From Eustoma russellianum (taxonomy: Eukaryota > Streptophyta > Magnoliopsida > Gentianales > Gentianaceae): a stretch of DNA of 64,000 bases. The stretch covers positions 11,192,347-11,256,346 of the forward strand of contig AP025042.1 of the NCBI GenBank assembly GCA_036186865.1. Direction: 5' to 3'. Below, in pieces: positions 32,389 to 43,719 of this stretch. Each line of letters opens with the position of its first letter. Positions within the stretch are counted from its first letter, which is position 1. Made by a program: the position numbers and the translations under genes. The notes beneath the pieces are model-generated. The model had not been told where the DNA came from, did no database searches, and worked only from the letters and a program-made list of their open reading frames with translations.

Positions 32389-33677
32389 ATGGCAACCTCA
32401 CTAAGGGCTTCTACTAGTTCCATTATCAAGCCTACTACCATCTATATAGGTCCATATACAAAGATTCCAATGTTTGATGCTAAAAATTATTTTTTTGTGG
32501 AAATTCAGAATGATTAATCACTTGAAGGGATATGGTTTAGATATATGCAGGGCTGTGGTAAAAGAAATTGATGTGCCTATGACTTCAAATTCAAAAGGAG
32601 AGAAGATAACAAAAGATGAAGATGACTACACCATAAAGAAAAATTCGGGTTTGCTACAAATGGACAGACATTTGATATTCTTTCAAGTGCATTAACCACT
32701 AACAAGTTTATTAGACCCATCACATGAGGCTTGGACAATATTGAAAATTACTGACGAAGGAACCAAGCAAATGAGAAGGGTTAAGAAACTAATGCTCATG
32801 AAAGAGTATAAATTTTTTTATGAAGAGTAGCGAGAACATTGAGAAAACCATTGATAGGCTCACTAGAATCTTCAATCAACTTTCTATGCTTGACAGAAGA
32901 TATCCAATTAATAGCTGGTTGTTGAATCTGAAGACTCAGATGAAGAGGTGGCAATTTTAGTGAGAAGATGTAGAAGAATGGGTTAGTTGTTGAATTTCAA
33001 GCTAATAAATACTTCAATAGTTTGTCAAAAGATAAGAAAAGGATAAGAAAAAATAGTTTATGTGTGGTCAAATGGATCACTTCATTTTAGAATGCCATAT
33101 TGAGGAGCCACCAAAGCTAAAAAGTAAACTTTTCCTCAAAAGAATAAGGATCCTAATGCGGAAGTGACTACTTGAGATTACTTCCTTTCTGATTCAAAAG
33201 GTGAAGATGATGAAGACAAAGATATTGGACTCGTGGCAATAGTAGATGAGCAAGAGAAACAACATACTTGTCTCATGACAACTGAAGATGATTTTGAAGT
33301 ACATTCTACATCCTCAAATTTTTCTATTCTAGATGAAGTAGGAGATTTTCAAGTTGAGTTTGAAAAACTAAATTTGATATATATAAATGTATTGAAAGTT
33401 AGGAAATACATATTAGAAAACAAGAGCTTGCATGAGAAAAACGATTTTGATTTATCAAGATCATGATATCATGCTTACTATACATAAAGCATTGTCCTTA
33501 GAGAATATAGAGACTACAAAAGAATGTGAGGGACTTAAAATGGATTTGCAAAAATTGACAAATGGAAAGGACAAGCTTGACAAATTGCTTCTAAGGCAAA
33601 AAAAAATTGCCAGTGACAGGTCCGGATCAGGATTTGAAGCTTCATCTTCTCTCCAAGGATGTTGTGTTTATTGGTAG
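32389..33677 (+). pseudogene. copia gag
   Basis: The start MATSLRASTS is followed by IPMFDAKNYFFV, the copia gag entry motif (family F-x-G-x-NY-x-x-W). Further on come a 'TDEGTKQ'-like block with an MLMKEYKFFYEE stretch and a degraded zinc knuckle (MCGQMDHFILEC near 33060) whose first Cys codon is a stop. The part 33233-33677 is an acidic coiled-coil-like tail. At least five frame changes or stops are visible. The type resembles SIRE/Sto-like gag. Confidence 0.7.
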
Positions 33678-33949
33678 CAAAGGGGTTTTAAATGATGTCC
33701 TAGTTCATTGAGCTCAAAGGACAAAGTGATGAAAAATTCAAAGGTTGGAGAGCCTAAAAAAGTTTCGCTACCTCACAAGTTAAAAGACACACAACTAAAG
33801 CGTGTGCATACTTATTTCTTTTATAACAATAAAAAAGACATGTAATAAGTGTTTGTAGAGCTAAAAATTTCTCCATTAATCATTGGAGGCCTAATAGTCA
33901 AGGAAATAACACAAAAAGACTCAATCATCAAAGGGTGCCAAGATATAAC

Positions 33950-34073
33950 ATTTGGTGTTCTAGATACTCAAGCTAAATGGAATGGCCAAGAAAGAAAAAC
34001 CAGATAGATTATGGAAAACACTTGTTCCACTCATACGATAGGAGACAAATGCTTATTCATCAAGGTCTAGGAT
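33950..34073 (+). pseudogene. copia protease, left part (split by insertion)
   Basis: The reading ENTCSTHTIGDKCLF near 34015-34060 corresponds to the copia protease region DSGCSRHMTGDKSLF; the catalytic DSG is lost. The frame continues after the SIRE-like insert with DGGT and, about 90 bp later, VPYVEGLKYNL. Confidence 0.65.
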
Positions 34074-36754
34074 TGTTGAGAAAAAGGGTTTGAGTGATTT
34101 ACAAATGCATGATTTAAATGCTACGTGTTTACGAAATGCATGAATAAATTATTACTTGACACGTTTATGTGATAAACATGCTTTAAATGCTTATATATAT
34201 TGTTGTCGTACTAACAAGCCATGAAACGTTAAAACTTACATCATATGGCAAACATTTGTTGTCTTTGTACTGTTTTCAGGTGTCACAATTAATGAACCAA
34301 ACTAGTTCATTAAGTGTAGCACTTATGTTAATGAACTAAATAGTTCATTAAATGAAGACATATTTGGTGAAAGCTATATGGAAAAAAATTTGGAAATGGA
34401 AAGTCTTCTCCCCATATGCATTTACACGCCATTTCATATAATATATATATATATATATATATTTAAAAGGCACAATATACATATACTCCAATGTACCACC
34501 GACACGTCACGTATGTTATAAACATACGTCAACATCACACCACTATATACAAACTCATATTTATGAGTGTATTCTGGTCTTATATCATATGATATAAGTC
34601 ATGGTGACGTCAAAATTATAACGACATGTTACAATGTCATAAACTGAAAATTGTCGTATCGGGTGACTACAGAAACTTCACCGACATGTCACGTACTTGC
34701 CATATAAAGATGGCCATCCCATATACTTCAAAAATGGCCAAAAATTTCGTGGCTCACATGTTACAAACAGCTATTAAGTCATTCCATGTTGGCACATACA
34801 AATCCCCCACAATTTAGGCTAAATTTGTGGAATTCAAATTCAATCTTCTCTACTACACATGGGCATTTTTTACCTCAGCTATTTGAGCTAGAAATACACT
34901 TTATTTTATGTATATTATGTGTGACATAATATATATTACATGTGCAAGAATTTTGAATTTAATCAGAGAAAAATCGCGTAATCGACGAAAGTCGAAATTT
35001 CAGTTTTCTACGAACATACAACATGGAACATTTTTTGGCATATGTGTAACATGTATCTAGACACTTTTTATACATTCAAGACATGTTAAAGTGTTCTAGA
35101 AAATTCAAAACTGGGCTGATTATTATTTACCATATATGTGTAAATATTGTGCATTATTTGACAAAGCTTGCAAAAATAAAATTTCATCATATGTGCAACC
35201 TCTCTTACACGCCTACTACATCCATGTTGGAGCCAATGTGGAGCTTATTTGGCACTTCAATTGGTGGAAAGTAATCCACACATGATTGGTGACATTGAAG
35301 AGGACAATACACAAGGAAACAATTTAAATTACAACATGTGCTAAAAATTTAGTACATGTTGTTTATTATGGACGAATTTTGGTGCATTTTTGTCTTCAAT
35401 TTTATTCTAAAATTGAAGGGGACTAATTTGTGATTATATGGTAATGATTTGACTAGAATTGGAGCACATGTTTTCAGTTTTTTTAGAATTTACAGCTCAC
35501 TACAAGGGTGTCAAGGTGGACCAATCAAAAAGTGACAACTAAGCAAGGTCAAGTCATCCGTCCAATCATATTGCACCAAGTTAGCAAGATTTTGTCATCT
35601 TCTACACAAGGCAATCTTCTAAAGACATTAAAGACAATTCTCAAGAGGGAAGAGAGCCCTAGAGGGGAAGCCCAAAAGGAAATAAAATGAGAAGATAGTG
35701 CATGACAATGCTAAGCAACAATTCATATTCTCTCAAGCGCAAAAAGCTAGACTATTCTCTTCTTCTTCCTTTGTTTCTTCTTCTTCTTAGTCTCAAGCCT
35801 ATTTTTCATATATTCTACATATTGTATAGGCTTTGAATATTCCACCCGTACATGTTCAATTGTTGCAAAAGGTTGATCAAGGTGTGATTAAATCTTCATT
35901 CAATTGGTGGTGGTGTTCGTGATCGGTTTGCTTGATTGTGTTGGTTGTAAAAGGGTGGAGTTAGTGTTTAACTTCGGTTACCCTTGTGGTAAGATATTTT
36001 TGTTGTGTTTAGTGATAACCGAAGAAGGTGTCCTCAAAGACTGGAGTAGGTTGTTTTAACCAAACCAGTATAAAATTCTTGGTGTTCTTACTTTACTGCA
36101 CTTTACTTTCAGTTTTTAGTTTTCTACATTGATTTTATTACAACAGTAAAAATAGTAAACGAATTTAAAAATCATAAAATTTTGCAGAAACATAGCCACA
36201 TCTCCTAGTTTTCATTTGGCCCAAGTTTCACCTTATTTGGATAAGTATAAGTCAATCAAACGTTAATAGTTATGAGACTAGTGCAATCTGAATTTCAGAC
36301 TTGCAAAGGTTGAGAACATCATCGTATTTGACATACTTGCCAAAGGAATTTTGAAAATCTGTTTCAGCCCTTTAAAGTAAATATCCTAAGGGTCATATCA
36401 TAAAATTTTGAGATCATTTGGAGTTGTAAATTAATAGGAATAAATTTTTCATTTCGGATCACAGTTTTTGGCAGATTGACGCAATCTATGCAAAAACATT
36501 TTTTCAAGGTCTTATACTTTAAATTTTGATCTGAAATTTTTATGAAACATACATAACATCTGAAAGTACTTTTGCACCAAATTTCATGATTTTTGGAGGT
36601 CTACAACTTAATCATTCAGTTAACTAAAACCTGGGTCTGAAAACAGAATCTGTTTTCAGAATTGGGTAGTTTGGTCCAAAAGTTTTTAAACACCAATTTT
36701 TCTGCACCCACTATTCAACTCCTCCCCTTCTAGTGGTGATATACAGGTCCTACA
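34074..36754 (+). repeat. 5' LTR of the SIRE-like element (2681 bp)
   Basis: It contains a 20-bp perfect palindrome (34579-34598) and a near-palindrome with 9-bp arms (34509-34529), and then (at 35750-35800) a CT-rich stretch after which the R/U5-like part continues to ...ggtcctaca. Confidence 0.9.
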
Positions 36755-36756
36755 AG

Positions 36757-36770
36757 TGGTATCAGAGTAC
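36757..36770 (+). promoter_or_regulatory. Primer-binding site of the SIRE-like element
   Basis: tggtatcagagtac, two bases after the LTR, matches the tRNA-Met type (TGGTATCAGAGC) except near its end. Confidence 0.85.
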
Positions 36771-36847
36771 ATGCACACTCACGACTAGAAGATATAACAA
36801 TCTTTGTGAGATATCATCCACTAGACAGAAAACCAAACAAGAAGGTA

Positions 36848-37680
36848 TGTCAAGCCAAATGCCTCAACTTTTTGATAATGAGGTAAATTATGATTCTGAA
36901 CCATCGTATCATGATTTGTATGTTCAATATCTTGAATTACATAAGTTTGCTAAGACTCTTGCAAAAGAGAAGAAACGTTTAATTGAAGACAAGAAATTGT
37001 TAGAAACTTCTAATAGAATCTTTTATCTCAATTAAACGATTCAAAACAAGAATCGTCTTGCATAATAAATTCATTAAAATCTGAGTTTTTCTCCTTAAAA
37101 TCTGAGAACACTGAGATGAAAGTCGAGATTTCAAATTTGAAATCAAGAAACGCGGATTTAGAAAAAACAGTAAAACAATTCTATTCGGGTACGAGCATGC
37201 AAGATTGTCTCATTTTCTCCCAAAAGCATGAAAGCAATAAAACCAGATTAGTATACGTTGAAGAAATAAAGTACAAAACAAGTCAACGAAATTTATTTTA
37301 TCTTCATCTACGAAACTGCATGCAACTATACAACCTAAGAAGACGACTAGTACACCACTCATCTCATCTCATCGTGCTTCTTATTCTTCATATCATACAA
37401 AATACAATCACGTGGCGTATAGATATGAAAGGAAACCATTGATGCATACGCGACGATCATACAAAAAAATGCATTTAGATCACGCACTATGCACACTAAC
37501 ATAAATGCATATCAAAAACGAAAATCTTATCATGAGTATGATGGCATTCTCGGCCATAGGCCAAACAGATTTGCGCCTAACATCTATTATATTGCTTCTT
37601 CATCACTTTTCTCACCTTTTGTAAGACCGAGGAAGATTGCCCAAGTTTGGGTACCAAAAGATACTTTTGCAAAGGGTTAA
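36848..37680 (+). pseudogene. gag remnant of the SIRE-like element
   Basis: MSSQMPQLFDNEVNYDSE begins a Lys/Glu-rich coiled-coil-like stretch (36848-37035), followed in other frames by SLKSE-x-x-x-LK-like helices and ending at PRKIAQVWVPK (37625-37660). VWVPK is a frequent gag/pol linker end in SIRE-type elements. No zinc knuckle was found. The frame is broken in at least three places. Confidence 0.5.
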
Positions 37681-37954
37681 ATCAATAACCCTTAAGAATG
37701 CACTTGAAATGCATGATCTTTGATATACTATAAACTGTTTTTTTTGCATTTTTACTTGTACTTTTGATGACATTTACAAAATAAAGGGGGAGATAAAAGC
37801 ATGATTTAAGGGGAGAGAGAAGCATGATTTAAGGGGGAGCGCAACGATTTGAAATTCGAAATTCAAATTTTGAATTTGCGTATAATTGTAGGGGGAGCGA
37901 TCACATTTAAATCATGAACCAATGTTATTTTGTAAATCATCAAAAGGGGGAAAT

Positions 37955-40552
37955 TGTTGAGAAAAAGGGCTTGAGTGATTTACAAATGCATGATTTAAAT
38001 GCTACGTGTTTACGAAATGCATGAATAAATTATTACTTGATACGTTTATGTGATAAACATGCTTTAAATGCTTATATATATTGTTGCCGTACTAACAAGC
38101 CATGAAACGTTAAAACTTACATCATATGGCAAACTTTTGTTGTCTTTGTACTGTTTTCAGGTGTCACAATTAATGAACTAAACTAGTTCATTAAGTGTAG
38201 TACTTAAGTTAATGAACTAAATAGTTCATTAAATGGAGACATATTTGGTGAAAGCTATATGGCAAAAAATTTGGAAATGGAAAGTCTTCTCCCCATATGC
38301 ATTTACACTCCATTTCATATAATATATATATCTATATTTTTTTAAAAGGCACAATACACATATTTCAACATACCACCGACACGTCACGTATGTTATAAAC
38401 ATACGTCAACATCACACCACTATATACAAACTCATATTTATGAGTGTATTCAGGTCTTATATCATATGATATAAGTCATGGTGACGTCAAAATTATAACG
38501 ACATGTTACAATGTCATAAACTAAAAATTGTCGTATCGGGTGACTACAGAAACTTCACCGACATGTCACGTACTTGCCATATAAAGATGGCCATCCCATA
38601 TACTTCAAAAATGGCCAAAAATTTCGTGGCTCACATGTTACAAACAGCCACTAAGTCATTCCATGTTGGCACATACAAATCCCCCACAATTTAGGCTAAA
38701 TTTGTGGAATTCAAATTCAATCTTCTCTACTACACATGGGCATTTTTACCTCAGCTATTTGAGCTAGATATACACTTTATTTTATGTATATTATGTGTGA
38801 CATAATATATATTACATGTGCAAGAATTTTGAATTTAATCAGAGAAAAATTGCGTAATCGACGAAAGTCGAAATTTCAGTTTTCTACGAACATATAACAT
38901 GGAACATTTTTTGGCATATGTGTAACATGTATCTAGACACTTTTTACACGTTCAAGACATGTTAAAGTGTTCTAGAAAATTCAAAATAGGGCTGATTATT
39001 ATTTACCATATTTGTGTAAATATTGTGCATTATTTGACAAAGCTTGCCAAAATAAAATTTCAACACATGTGAAGCCTCTATTACACGCCTACTACATCCA
39101 TGTTGGATCCAAGGTAGAGCTTATTTTGCACTTCAATTGGTGGAAAATAAGCCACATATGATTGGTGACATTGAAGAGGGCAATACACAAGGAAACAATT
39201 CAAAATACAACACATGCTGAAATTTCAGAACATGTTGTTTATTATGGACGAATTTTGGTGTATTTTTGTCTTCAATTTTATTCCAAAATTGAAGGGGATT
39301 AATGTGTGATTGCATGATAATGATTTGACTAGAATTGGAGCACATATTTTTAGTTTTTTTTAGCATTTATAGCTCACACAAGGGTGCCAAGGTGGACCAA
39401 TCAACAAGTGACAACTAAGCAAGGTCAAGTCATCCTTCCAATCATATTGCACCAAGTTAACAAGATTGTGTCATCTTCTACACAATGCAATCTTCCAAGG
39501 ACATTAAAGACAATTCTCAAGAGGGAAGAGAGCTCTAGAGGGGGCGGCCAAAAGAAAATAAAAGGAGAAGATAGCGCAAGACAAGGCTAAGCAACAATTC
39601 ATATTCTCTCAAGTGCAAAAAGCTAGACTACTCTCTTCTTCTTCCTTTCTTTCTTCTTCTTCTTAGTCTCAAGCCTATTGTTCATATATTTTACATATTG
39701 CATAGGTTTTTAATATACCACCCATACACGTTCAATTGTTGTAAAAGGTTGATCAAGGTGTGATCAAACCTTTATTCGATTGGTGGTAGTGTTCGTGATC
39801 GGTTTGCTTGATTGTTTTGGTTGTAAAAGGGTGGAGTTAGTGTCTAACTCCAGTCATCCTTGTGGTAAGGTGTTTATTTTGTTTAGTGATAACCGAAGAA
39901 GGTGTCTTCGAAGACTGGAGTAGGTTGTTGTAACCGAACCAGTATAAAATCCTTGGTGTTCTTACTTTACTACACTTTACTTTCAGTTATTAGTTTTTTG
40001 CATTGATTTTATTTCAACAGTAAAAAATAGTAAACGGATTTCAAAAATTATAAAATTTTGCTGAAACATAGCCACGCCTCCTAGTTTTCATTTGGCACAA
40101 GTTTTACCTCATTTGGATAAGTATAAGCCAATCAAATGTTAATAGTTCTGAGACTAGTACAATCTGAATTTCAGACTTGCAAAGGTTGAGAACATCATCG
40201 TATTTGACATACTTTCCAAAGGAATTTTGAAAAGTTGTTTCAACTCTTAAAATTACATATCATAAGGGTCGTATCATAAAATGTTTAGATCATTTGGAGT
40301 TGTAAATTAATAAGAATAAATTTTTCATTTCAGATCAAAGTTTCTGACACATACTTAACATCTGAAGTTACTTTTGCACCAAATTTCAAGATTTTTGGAG
40401 GTTTACAACTTAATCACTTAGTTAATTAAAAACTGGGTCTGAAAACAGAATCTGTTTTTAGAAGTGGGTAGTTTGGTCCAAAAGTTTTTAAAAATCAATT
40501 TTTTCGCACCCACTATTCAACCCCTCCCCTTCTAGTGGTGCTATACAGGTCT
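37955..40552 (+). repeat. 3' LTR of the SIRE-like element (2598 bp)
   Basis: Aligned with 34074-36754 over the whole length, with scattered substitutions and a deletion of about 60-70 bp near 40350. The 20-bp palindrome is conserved at 38456-38475. Confidence 0.9.
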
Positions 40553-40557
40553 AGGAT

Positions 40558-41660
40558 GGTGGAACGATCTAATATGTAAATCAGAGAGCCAGAATCCTTG
40601 GATATAGAGAATTGGTAGCTCCTCTTTTACTATTAGTGATGTACCATATGTAGAAGGACTTAAGTATAACTTGATAAGTGTTAGCTAACTGTATGATGAT
40701 AATTTTCAAGTTACTTAAGAAAAGGGAAAATCTATTGTCAAAGGATCGTGAGGTGGTTTTTGAAGCTTCAAGAAAAAATGATACTTACAAATTTATCTCA
40801 AATGATTTGATTTCACAAAGTGTTTCATGCCTAGTTGCTAAAAATAATTTGACCCAATTATGACATAGATTACGTGGATATATTAGTTTCAAAATTTTCA
40901 ACAAGATTTGCGAAAATGAAAAAGTCTAAGATTTTCCAAAATTGGATTTTGAAAACTATGACTTGTGTGATACTTGTCAAAAGGTAAAGCTTGTCAAGTC
41001 AAGCTTTAAGCATGAAATTTCTACCACCAAACCTCTATAGTTGCTTCACATGGATTTGTATGTGGATATTGATAAGGAATGTTTAAGTGGATAATGGTAC
41101 CTTTGTGGTTAGATGACATTTCTAGATTTACTTGTGTGATGTTCCTTGCTAAAAAGAGAGATGCAAGTGTTGAATTTATGAAGTTATGTGAGAGACTTGA
41201 AAACTTAAATGAGGATATCATAAAAGAAATTATATGTAATAGACGTGGAAGTTTGGTGGTCAATTATAAGATATTGCGCATCCAAAAGTTATGGATATAA
41301 TTTTATAGCTCCAAGAACTCTTCAACAAAATAGAGTAGCTGAAAGAAAAAATAGGAAACTTCAAGAAATCAAGGAATAAGTAAGACCATGTTAAATGAGT
41401 TTGACTTGTCTAAGTATATCTGGACCGAAACTGTTAATGCCACTTGTCATATGGTTAATAGAGTTTACTTAAGGTCAATTCTCAAAAGGACTCCCTATCA
41501 GCTAGGAAGAGTGTCCAATGTTCGTTATTTCAAGGTTTCTAGTTGTAAGGGTTCCATACTTAACACCACAGTTAACTTGAAAAAGACCAACCTCAAAGCG
41601 GGTGAAAGAATCTCTTTGGGATATGTAAACAATAGTAAGACATTTAGAGTCTAAAGTAGA
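40558..41660 (+). pseudogene. copia protease end, GAG-pre-integrase and integrase
   Basis: DVPYVEGLKYNLISVS (family DVLYVEGLKHNLLSISQL) lies at 40635-40690. The integrase core is recognisable near 41040-41300 (MDLYVD-like, DDISRFTCVMFLAKK). The ORF 41388-41654 gives the integrase C-terminal part (WTETVNATCHMVNRVYLR; later AGERISLGYVNNSKTFRV). It is broken into several frames. Confidence 0.7.
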
Positions 41661-42039
41661 AATATTAATAGAGTTGAAGATTCTATTCATGTTACGTTTA
41701 TTTAATCCTTTGATAATGAACCTCAGCTTAATGGTGATGAAGAAAATGAAGTACTAAATCTAAGTCTTGTAGACAATCTAGATGATACATCTAAGAAAGA
41801 TTTTTATATTGATCTTAGAATTGAACTCTTAGGCAAAACACTTCCACCTAGAGTAGATGAAGTATTGGAAATTGAAGGTGATGCTTCATATTTACCAAAA
41901 TCATTCAAATATAAGAAAGGGTTTATAATAGGTGAACCTAGTGAAAGAATCATGACTACGGGACAGTATATAAAAATGTATCCATTTCATAAGTTGAGTC
42001 AAAAACATAAAGGAAGCCATAAGTGATGAAGATTGAGCA

Positions 42040-42800
42040 ATGGCTATACAAAAAGAGCTAAATCAGTTTCAAAGTAGTGATGTTTAGAAACTAGTTCCTA
42101 AACTTAAATATCATCTTAGTATTGGGACTAAACGGGTGTTTAGGAACAAAATTGATGACCAAGGTAAGATAATTATAAATAAAGCTAGATTAATAGCATA
42201 ATGATATAGACATGAAGGAGGAATCGATTATAAAAAGACTTTTGTCTCTGTAGCAAGATTACATGATATTATGATGCTTTTAGCATATGCATACTTTAGA
42301 AACTTTAAATTGTGTCAAAAGGATGTTAAACCACATTTTAAATGTTATTATTCAAGAGTAAATGTATGTGGCCCAACCTCTGTGGTTTGAAGATTGTGAT
42401 TGTACTAATCATGTTTTTAAACTTGAAAAGATCTTTTATGGGCTTAAACAGACTCCTAAAGCTTGATATAAGATATTGAGCTCTTTATCACTTGAAAATG
42501 GTTTTTTAACAGGAAAAATCTACCTTGTTCATTAAAGAAAAAGTAAGTAATAAATTACTTGTATGTATTTATGTTGGTGATATTATATTTTGTGCTATTA
42601 ATGATCATTTGTGTGACTATTTTGCTAAGCTCATAGAAGACGAATTTGAAATGAGTATGAATAGGCAAGCTTAACTATTTTTTGGACTTCAAATCAAGCA
42701 AAAAAATGAACGTGTATACATTTCTCAAACAGAACACACCAAGGATCTTCTAAAGAAATACAAATTTGAAGATGAAAGGAGTATAACTACATCAATGAGC
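42040..42800 (+). pseudogene. copia reverse transcriptase
   Basis: IGTKRVFRNKIDDQGKII and YRHEGGIDYKKTFVSVARL show the N-terminal RT blocks (family GTKWVFRNK and QEEGIDYDETFAPVARL). At about 42567 the catalytic motif reads YVGD where the family has YVDD, so the first Asp of the pair is lost. ISQTEHTKDLLKKYKFED follows. Many stops lie in between. Confidence 0.8.
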
Positions 42801-42819
42801 ACCGACGGTAAGCTTGACA

Positions 42820-43520
42820 AGTATGAAAAACACAAGCCGGTTGACGTAACCAAGTGTAGACAAATGATTGATAGCTTACTTTATTTGACTGCTAGTAGGC
42901 CGGATAAAATTGCATGACGTGTTTATGTGCTAGACTTCAATGCATGCCTAAGGAATCGCATCTAGTTGCTGCCAAACGAATATTTATATATTTGAAAGGC
43001 ATATTAGAATTTGGATTATTTTGTCATAAAATGGGTACTCTGTTATAAGAGGTTATAGTGATTTAGATTCTGCCGGAAGTCTTGGTGATAGGAAAAGCAC
43101 ATCCGCTACTCGTCAATTTATTGATAATCCGTTTCTTTGTTTTTCAACAAACAAAATAGTGTGTCGTTTTATATATCAGACTCTGAATATGCATCGGTCA
43201 CCTCTTGCTATGCACAATTGCTTTGGATGACTCAAACATTAAATGACTATAATGTGAAATTTGCCAAAATGCCTATTATGTGTAATAAAAACTCTCCAAA
43301 ATATTGCTCAAAATTCGATTTCCATCATAGAACTAAATATATTGATGTTAGACATCACTTTATTAGAGATTATATTTAAAAAGCGCGTGTTCGTATTGAA
43401 TTTGTAAACCCACAAAAAGATCAATTAGCAAATTTATTCTGTAAACCATTAACTACTAGGGGTTTTGAGCCAATTAGATCAAGAATGAGAATTATAAACA
43501 TATCTTCCAAACGTTGAGTC
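42820..43520 (+). pseudogene. copia RNase H
   Basis: YLTASRPDKIA near 42890 is the linker after RT. GYSDLDSAGSLGDRKSTSA (family YSDADWAGCxxDRKSTSG), DSEYASVTSCYAQLLWM and KYIDVRHHFIRDYI are the conserved RNase H blocks. The segment ends near 43520 with an AxFTKPL-like LFCKPLTTRGFE. Stops and small deletions occur. Confidence 0.8.
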
Positions 43521-43719
43521 TAAATTGTAAAAGAAAAGTTTAAAAATTTTCTGCATGATGGTACACCGATTGTTTGGTGTCACATCGTTAGAGTTAAACT
43601 GTGACTAAAGGGACTGATTGATCTGTCCAAAACCAAATAGAGCATCCTTTAAAAGACGGACATCGACCGTTGGTGTCTATTCAAAACTCAGACTATTTTA
43701 ATCTGGGAATGATATTAAA
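43521..43719. other. Short spacer between the copia RNase H and the LINE
   Basis: About 200 bp without a motif; it may be the start of a lost 3' LTR. Parts (gaccgttggtgtc) faintly resemble the left LTR near 24108, which is not sufficient for a claim. Confidence 0.35.

Larger units (their letters stand above)
34074..40552 (+). mobile_element. SIRE-like non-autonomous LTR element, 6.5 kb, TSD AGGAT
   Basis: Two long LTRs (34074-36754 and 37955-40552), both starting TGTTGAGAAAAAGGG, enclose only 1.2 kb. A primer site for tRNA-Met follows the left LTR and a polypurine tract (aaaagggggaaat) precedes the right one. AGGAT flanks both sides (34069-34073 and 40553-40557). The right LTR has lost a few terminal bases. 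Inside is only a gag remnant and G-rich spacers; no pol. It sits in the protease coding region of the older copia element. Confidence 0.85.
24002..43520 (+). mobile_element. Ty1/copia element carrying two nested LTR elements
   Basis: After removal of the inserts 24418-31743 and 34074-40552, the plus strand shows an LTR (24002-24417 plus 31744-32314), a tRNA-Met-type primer site, gag, protease, integrase, RT and RNase H in copia order, about 5.7 kb. The LTR start at TGTCATGAG (24002) is inferred from the TG and from position only. Many stops and frameshifts mark an old element. No 3' LTR was identified before the LINE at 43720. Confidence 0.75.
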
